In this document: in pieces, positions 57,972-64,000 of the stretch
Numbering within the stretch: the first letter of the stretch is position 1
How the letters are laid out: each line of letters starts with the position of its first letter
Origin: Gymnopus androsaceus JB14
Lineage: Eukaryota > Basidiomycota > Agaricomycetes > Agaricales > Omphalotaceae
DNA length: 64,000 nt
Assembly: GCA_009733575.1 (NCBI GenBank)
Contig: ML769516.1
Span: forward strand, 65,233 to 129,232
Reading direction: 5' to 3'
Notes under the pieces: generated by a model
Told to the model about the DNA's origin: nothing
Seen by the model: the letters and a program-made list of their open reading frames with translations, nothing else
The model's database searches: none
Translations under genes and position numbers: made by a program

Positions 57972-59612
57972 ATGGCCCGTGTAGAGAGACTTGGACTTTC
58001 AGAAGAAAAGGTTTGTGAATAATTATACTTTCCTAATTCGGCATCTGCTGATTTACTACTGTTCGAACCCGATTAGGCTCTATTGGCCCTTTCTTCTCAT
58101 GCACTTCCCTCCGAAAAGGTTCAGGTTCAATCAAGCCCTCCGGAGCTCGCCCCCGTCTCCAAATCCTCTCTTAAGCTTGATCTGCCAGCACCATGGTACA
58201 CGTCCGATAAACTAGCGAGTTTCTCCGGCCAGTTATTCTTCTTGACACCTCACCATTCTGCTACTATGGCTCTTGAAGCTGCTCGTGTGCGTTTATACGA
58301 AGACCAGCTCATTCTCCGTACTCCCAGACCGAAACTATCTGTTGGTAAAATCAGCTCGCCAGACCACCTTGGCTGGAGATGGTTCCAATGCACAAAGACT
58401 TTACAGGTACCGTAGCCTATCGTCGTCATTGCCACGTAGTAACACCTGCCCTTCTTAGATCCTTCTCCCGCCCGATGTCGGTATTCGATACTCTGTCTTT
58501 CTAAAGATGGAGAAACAGCTCCTCAAGCGTGCTTCATCCCATACATCCATCCAACTCTACAATAATGCTAGAAATGATTTCATCACCCAATGTCTCCATT
58601 CCAAGCCGAATTATCCTGTACGGGGAATCTCTCCCTCGCCGCATCGCTATGCGCTTGAGCCGGGTTCAAATGCACGAGCATCGATGATATCGTAGCCAAA
58701 GACGAAAGAATCACTGATGCGCTTTGTATGACGACTTTTGACTCTCGCCTCGTTCGTCGTTCGGAACTCGGCGCACTTGGCGCACAAGATGATTGGGGTC
58801 GGAGTTGGGTGAGGCTTACGGAAAACGCTCAGGTATGAACGAAATTATATTCACTCCTCGACCGTACTTATCATCATTCTAGGTCCTCCTCCCCGCCGAC
58901 ACGACCTACCAATACCACGAATTCATCCAAAACTTCATCTTATCCCACTCCCCTCGCTCCGTCTGGGAAATTGCCCTTGCCAACTTTAGCAAAACGTGTC
59001 AAGACCGTGCCCGGTACCTGGACATCTACAGCGGAGATCGACTGTATGTTCTGGAAAGGGATACGTCTATTCCAGTCCTTGCTTCCCTTTCTGGTATTCT
59101 TCGGACACACTACCTTGGGCTCACGGAGAGAGCTCGATCGTATGCTCAGAGTCGATCTCTAGATTCGCTCAATCTTGTGATATCACTATCACATCACACC
59201 CCGAAACTGAAGCCTTTGTCCGATAGTACCATTCGACTTTCATTCAAAACGTCACAAACGCTCCGTTTGCGTTTTACAGTTCCAACCTATATTGGAGCCG
59301 GTCATTGAAGCTGAACTCGAGGATGTTGCGGTGGAGATAGAGAGCGATGTTGAGAGCGGATGGGATTCTGGTTCGAGTTTGGACTCGGAGTTTTCGGTGA
59401 CGAGTACAATCTTGGGAACGTCTTCTTCTTCTTCGTCGCCGTCGCCATCTCCATCTCCATCGTGTAGCGCAGAGCTCGGGTTGGGTGGGTTCGATATGAT
59501 TGGGATTGGGAAAGATTTAGAGTCGTACGATGACGATGACGCTTCGAGCGTCGCCAGCAGTGTGAGCATTGGTCGTAGAGCGATGCTTTTCTTTCTACGG
59601 AACATTCACTAG
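57972..59612 (+). CDS. Conserved-looking hypothetical protein, several frame breaks
   Basis: Exon 1 starts MARVERLGLSEEK at 57972 and splices (GTTTGT..TTAG) to ALLALSSHALPSEKV. Then come PWYTSDKLASFSGQLFFL, ILRTPRPKLSVGKI and, after a GTACCG..TTAG intron, ILLPPDVGIRYSVFLKMEKQ. Later segments IDDIVAKDERITDALC, DWGRSWVRLTENAQ, YQYHEFIQNFILSHSPRSVW, ARYLDIYSGDRLYVLERDTS and THYLGLTERARSYAQSRS lead, through frame changes near 58640-58690, 59180 and 59223, to RSVCVLQFQPILEPVIEAEL and an acidic Ser/Asp-rich tail ending at 59612. No known domain was recognised; the sequence looks like a soluble intracellular protein. The pattern of breaks resembles that in the mitofusin gene. Confidence 0.6.
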
Positions 59613-59745
59613 AACGTTTTCGCGTCTATTGTACTTTTAGTCTCATTCGGCTGGATGTACACTTTACTTCATATTGCATTATACAAAGTATCTGTATAAA
59701 TTATACTGTATGTTATCCATGTACCATGTATCTCCAAGTATAATA

Positions 59746-60869
59746 TCATGACATCCTCTGCTCCTTCCAACTCTCATCGCTCGCATCCTCAATCAAAAAC
59801 TCATACCACATATACGCAATCGGTACAGTGGCCAAATGCCACAACGAATGCGCATCAATAACCAACCCCCACGGTGGAAAATCCAGCAGCTCTAAACCCA
59901 TCGCAGCAGTCATAAGGAACACCAATAACGCAGGTTTATACACAAAACTCGGTCGATAACTTTTCGATCGACCGGGGAATCGCCGAAATGAGATACTACA
60001 TGAGAGAAAGGAGAATGAATAGAAGCACAACCATAATGCGTTGTGCGCGAGGCCGATGATAACGTTGAATATGATGTTGTAGGAGTAGTCGAAGCGGGGG
60101 AGGAGAGATAGGTAGGAGATGTGTGCTAGGAAGGTTAAGGCACAGGTAGCGGACCATAGCCTAAGCATGGAATTGGGTTTCGGAGATGGCTGAGGATTAC
60201 TTTCAGGGGTGCCTCTGAGTGTAAGACGGCGATGTGACGATGTAGATGCACCGTAGAGATGAAACAGTCGGACAACCGTATAATACAACCCAGTCATGAT
60301 TGTCAACGCAGCAGAGAAGTAATCCATTTTCTCAGTGAACGGTGTATCTGAAAAAAAGAAAAGATTCAATACCAACTCTAACAAGGCCAACCTCGTTTCT
60401 TACCTCGCGTATGAAAAACAGTAGACCAAATCCACGTGTTCATACTAACAAAAGACCATCCCAAATAGTATATCTTCATCGGATGCGCGTCATGCAAGAC
60501 CCTTTGCAGCTTTTGCGCGCCTTTAACATGTACCCAAAGATTCATCAACGAAAACGCGACCGACGCAGGCTCCTGCATCCCAACCAACCGCCAAAAAGGC
60601 CATTTCCCATAATACTGGAGTATATCACCACCAAATTCGATATTCCTAGCAGTAATCTCGTGCATACAGAGGTATTTGCAGTTGTCTGTACACGTCCAGC
60701 GCGTCAGTCGGAGCGGAAGAGAGAGTCTGTCGTTGGGATTTCCGGTGCATTTGGAGTTGGAGCAGCGGAAGAGACATTGTTGAAAGTCGTCTGAGCGGTC
60801 ACCGGAGGATGCGAAAGCGGGTCCTGAGAGATAGACAGAGCAGAGGAGAAGAATACTAACCCATCTCAT
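59746..60869 (-). CDS. per1: PER1 / PGAP3-like GPI-anchor remodelling protein
   Basis: Two exons (60869-60404 and 60347-59746) give 355 residues with no break. A signal peptide, MRWVSILLLCSVYLSGPAFA, is followed by a Cys-rich luminal region (CLFRCSNSKCTG, RWTCTDNCKYLCMHEI). Then come the family motif YYGKWPFWRLVGMQEPASV, several membrane helices with MKIYYLGWSFVSMNTWIWST and VFHTRDTPFTEKMDYFSA, and a C-terminal DAHSLWHLATVPIAYMWYEF. The conserved His and Asp residues of the CREST hydrolase superfamily are present (FHTRDT; DAHSLWH). Per1 acts in the ER (PGAP3 in the Golgi of animals) to remove an unsaturated fatty acid from GPI anchors. The start was chosen at the ATG before the signal peptide, not the upstream in-frame one at 60911. 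Confidence 0.93.
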
Positions 60870-61723
60870 GGTCGTTAGAGGCAAGTTTTGGGCGTCTATT
60901 ATGGGCGTCAATCAAATCTCGAATCAGTTGCCGATCATCTTGCAATTGTTTCTTGTTTCACCGTACTTATTAGCCCGTAAATAAGTGAATGCCAGTCTAC
61001 AGATCTCCATACCTGTGGACATCATGATCCATTCAGCTCGAAAGCCCCAAGATCCACCTGTCATCTTGGTCTCAATTCTGCTAAGACTTATTCTTATGCG
61101 CGGCTGCCACAAGTATCTCTAAGTACTTACTATCCTGAAAACGAGAAGTTCGCGGGGCATATCTTGGGCTCGGATCGTGGATAAATCCACTGTGTTAAAG
61201 TTTGAAGGTGCGTACACATACTTATTGTTGAAAGTCAAGGAAATTATTGATTCGGTCTAACCGACCAGCTGCGATCATGGATGGCATCACGGAGACGACA
61301 GTTTGATCACTTACTGGCTTCCTGGAAAGCGTTGGAAGGCGGTAAACGTCGATGTGACGCGTGAAAGAGAGAGCCATGAATTATGGATAAAGGTCCACAG
61401 ATCTCACGCATTACATTTTTCTATTGCACTCTACACTTCTCTCCAAACTCTTTGTCGCCACCGACTCGAAGGTAAGTTGGGAACCTATTTTTGTAGAAGT
61501 CGGGCAGTGCCAGCGGAAACTGCGTTCATCACGAAACAAACCATCTTCGTCCATAGCAGCATGTTGATGAAATCTTTGACCGTAATGGAAATATTCACCA
61601 TAATTTGAAGCAAACCCCGTTACCCCAAACCTCAGCTCTGTTACAGCTGTTTAACTTGACGCAATTCCACTGAGGCTCTCAGGATCTCGCCGCTCAAATC
61701 CATCTGTCACAGTAGCATATAGT
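60870..61723. other. Intergenic stretch without recognised gene
   Basis: A minus frame at 60924-61112 and a plus frame at 61303-61608 have no motif. It probably contains upstream regions of the divergent PER1 and DUF6533 genes. Confidence 0.3.
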
Positions 61724-63267
61724 ATGACTCTGTTCAATAACGTAGAGCCTCAAGTGCAAGGGTACGATACATTTATCTGGATTTTCACTAAACGGTGATG
61801 TATACTTCCTAGGAGCTGGTATCACTTTTTGCAACTTGCGGCTTGTGGTACGTGTCTCCTTCCCTTTCACAGGCCTACTGTAACCTTGCACTTACACTCA
61901 CTTTATAGTGATTGTCATTTATGATTACCTCCTTACTTTTGACCTCGAAGTGGAGCGGTTCTGGAAGGCAAATCGCGGGACTCAGAGATTTCCAGCAATC
62001 CTATTTTATCTCAATCGGTACATTACTCTCCTCGGGATTTTACCGGTTATGCTCTTCACTGTGTGGCCGGAGCCGGTTTTGAACTCATGTAAGCACTTGG
62101 ATACTAGTTGATCATTATTCGTCAATGTATAGTTATTCACCACTTTTTTTTTCTTTTGTAGGGGTATGTGGGGCGTAAGGTGCATGGAAAGCATCCAGGC
62201 TGATTTTGGACACCGTTCGCAGATGCAAAGCTCTTCAAACGTATCTGTGGATATTTTATTCTCTAGTGCTAATGATCGTTAACCGTCAGTATCTGCTCTT
62301 CGACGTTTTCGACATAGTGCTTACCACCAGCTGCAGTCCTATTTATTCTTCGACTGTATGCCATTTATGGCGGTAGCAAACGTATCGCCATATTCCTCAG
62401 TGTTGTATCAACGTGTGTAGGAGCAAACAATGCCGTAAGTCAAGTAGATTCGAGTGCTCCATGAAATTCCTAATGATCTATACCTCAGTATCATGGATAT
62501 TGTACTATCATGGAACAACTCGCAATTGATATCGATTTACAGCTATCCATAATCGAGAAAGTGGGCTGTATTCAAGGAGACACAGGTCAACAGTGAGTCA
62601 TTACTGAAAAGAGCTGGAATAATACAAGATACTGATACACCATTAAGAGGTCTTCGTATGTCAATATCTTCGACAACTGTCCCTCTATATTGATGGAAGA
62701 ATCGTGCAGATATGGTCTACACCTGGGTCGGGGTCGTTGTATTTGATATCTGTGTTTTTTCCTTAACTCTCTGGAAGACTATGAAATTACGAAGCAAGTA
62801 TTTTTCGGGTATTGCATCCATGATAATGAGAGATGGTGAGTACACTACTTGATTAAATAAGGCCAGGGTATCCTGACGGTTCTTAAACCCAGGTGCGATG
62901 TATTTTGGAGTCATTGCCCTTCTAAACACTGTAAATATTCTGAGTTTTGCGGTATGTTTCATTGACTCGATTCACCGACTTGAATTCACTTTTGAATCCC
63001 ACTTCTTCACTGTCCGACATAGCTTGGCTCAGTAAGTGTTGGTTTCGAACAAGTTTTATCAATGCTAAATTCTTTTCAACAAGTACTTCACAAAGAGCAT
63101 GTTTTCGGCACTTTCTACTGTGTATGTTTTACCCGATAGAAGTATTCATTTATAACTGACGGGACTTTTGTATGTTCAGCATTGCAAGTGTGATGATCTT
63201 GCACCTTATGCTCAATTTGAGGGATCATGAGCCCCCGAATATTAGTATTCACTGTACGGCGGTATAA
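61724..63267 (+). CDS. DUF6533 multi-pass membrane protein
   Basis: Many short exons. It starts MTLFNNVEPQVQ, then spliced ELVSLFATCG and the family signature VIVIYDYLLTFDLEVERFW followed by FPAILFYLNRYITLL. Further helices read LFILRLYAIYGG-type and GVVVFDICVFSLTLWKTMKL; then SMIMRDGAMYFGVIALLNTVN, another family hallmark, and a last exon SVMILHLMLNLRDHEPPNIS ending at 63267. DUF6533 proteins are seven-helix-like membrane proteins expanded in Agaricomycetes and of unknown function. They are relatives in style, not in sequence, of the DUF6534 protein at 30705-32969. Not every exon join was checked. Confidence 0.75.
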
Positions 63268-63433
63268 ATTCGAAAAGGCCAGACTCTATAAACGCTTGGC
63301 ACGCATTTTACGCTCCGGCTCAGTAGCACGGCCTATGTATAGTATAGGCAAGACCTACACTACATTACTCAGCTTCGCCTGAGGCCACACCTGGTACACT
63401 GTGTATGGAAACTTTGCGACGCCATAGTCTAGG

Positions 63434-64000
63434 GATGTTTCGGGCCGGCAAATTTTGCCGCTTCAAATTTTGCCGTAGTTTCTAGCAAAATTTGCTTAAA
63501 ATGGTACACACTTGTCTACACCATTCCCCATAAAGCGCAAGTTGAATTCAACCTGCTCTAAGTCTCCTACTCTGACATCTAATACCAGCTTGCCCTGCTA
63601 CATCTGTCATTGCTCCAAAAAGCTTGGTGGTTAATACTTTGGCTGGCATGTCATCATCCAGAGCTTCTGAGGCATAGGCAATGGCCGAGACTAGCAGTGC
63701 ATCCATATTCAAGCTTGCTGGTGGCAGCAAGACCATCCTGAGCCCAAGAAAGAATGTTGTCTTGTGAGATTGCCAAGATACTGAAGATGATGAAAATTTT
63801 GCTTTAAAAATGGCAGGCTGTAGCAAGTGCAAATCATTGTAATTCCGGTTGGGTTTTTGTTCAGATGAGAGTGTGGGTAGTGATAGAGATTAATTGATTC
63901 TCATTCCTAGTCTAAAGTATTCCTAGTCTAAAGTACATGGAAGTAGTTTGAAAACCAAAAATACTGTAGAAAATGCCAAATTTTGCAGCTGCCAGTGGCA
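63434..64000. mobile_element. Partial repeat element running off the window
   Basis: Begins near a perfect palindrome CGGCAAATTTTGCCG (63446-63460) followed by a direct copy of CAAATTTTGCCG (63464-63475). Similar wording (GCCAAATTTTGC) returns at 63974-63985 close to the window end. A 94-codon minus frame (63548-63832) has no motif. It is probably a non-autonomous DNA element whose right end lies outside. Confidence 0.4.

Overview
The window looks like nuclear DNA from a mushroom-forming basidiomycete (Agaricomycetes). Genes are split by many short introns of about 50-65 bases. They include families typical of that group: DUF6533 and DUF6534 membrane proteins, an expanded F-box family, a sedolisin and a CipC-like DUF3759 protein. 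Nothing bacterial, viral or CRISPR-like was seen.

Layout. 1-3340 is gene-poor and holds two terminal-inverted-repeat elements with TA target duplications, a tRNA-like element and a long direct repeat. 3340-13640 is a tandem segmental duplication of a sedolisin protease gene and an HD-domain oxygenase-like gene; a different gene survives in each copy. 15265-18435 holds a stand-alone adenylate-forming enzyme and the CipC-like gene. 20709-25833 holds a hypothetical gene, a second tandem duplication (epoxide hydrolase, one dead and one live copy) and an unrecognised gene. 26079-46043 is a denser, more conserved block: archaemetzincin, GH76 mannanase, DUF6534 protein, mitofusin, short-chain dehydrogenase, 2-oxoglutarate oxygenase, Aurora kinase and thioredoxin reductase. 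46535-57690 is a third tandem duplication of about 5-6 kb, carrying two F-box/zinc-binding genes with minisatellite-coded tails; an unrelated repeat-bearing insertion lies beside the second copy. 57972-63267 holds a hypothetical gene, a PER1/PGAP3 gene and a DUF6533 membrane protein gene. A partial repeat element runs off the right end.

Three themes stand out. (1) Three independent local tandem duplications lie in 64 kb, each at a different stage of decay. (2) Several well-conserved genes (mitofusin, thioredoxin reductase, SDR, 2OG oxygenase, adenylating enzyme) are interrupted by isolated one-base shifts although the protein stays conserved across frames. This points to residual assembly indels more than to gene death, because neighbours such as the Aurora kinase, archaemetzincin and PER1 genes are perfectly open. 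(3) Non-autonomous elements with clean inverted repeats occur between genes. I found no multi-gene system that I can call new. The best candidates for something undescribed are the reciprocal loss in the sedolisin/HD duplication, the frame-switched minisatellite tail of the second F-box protein, and the conserved gene-free block shared by both copies of the first duplication. Exon boundaries were worked out by eye from splice signals and frame continuity.
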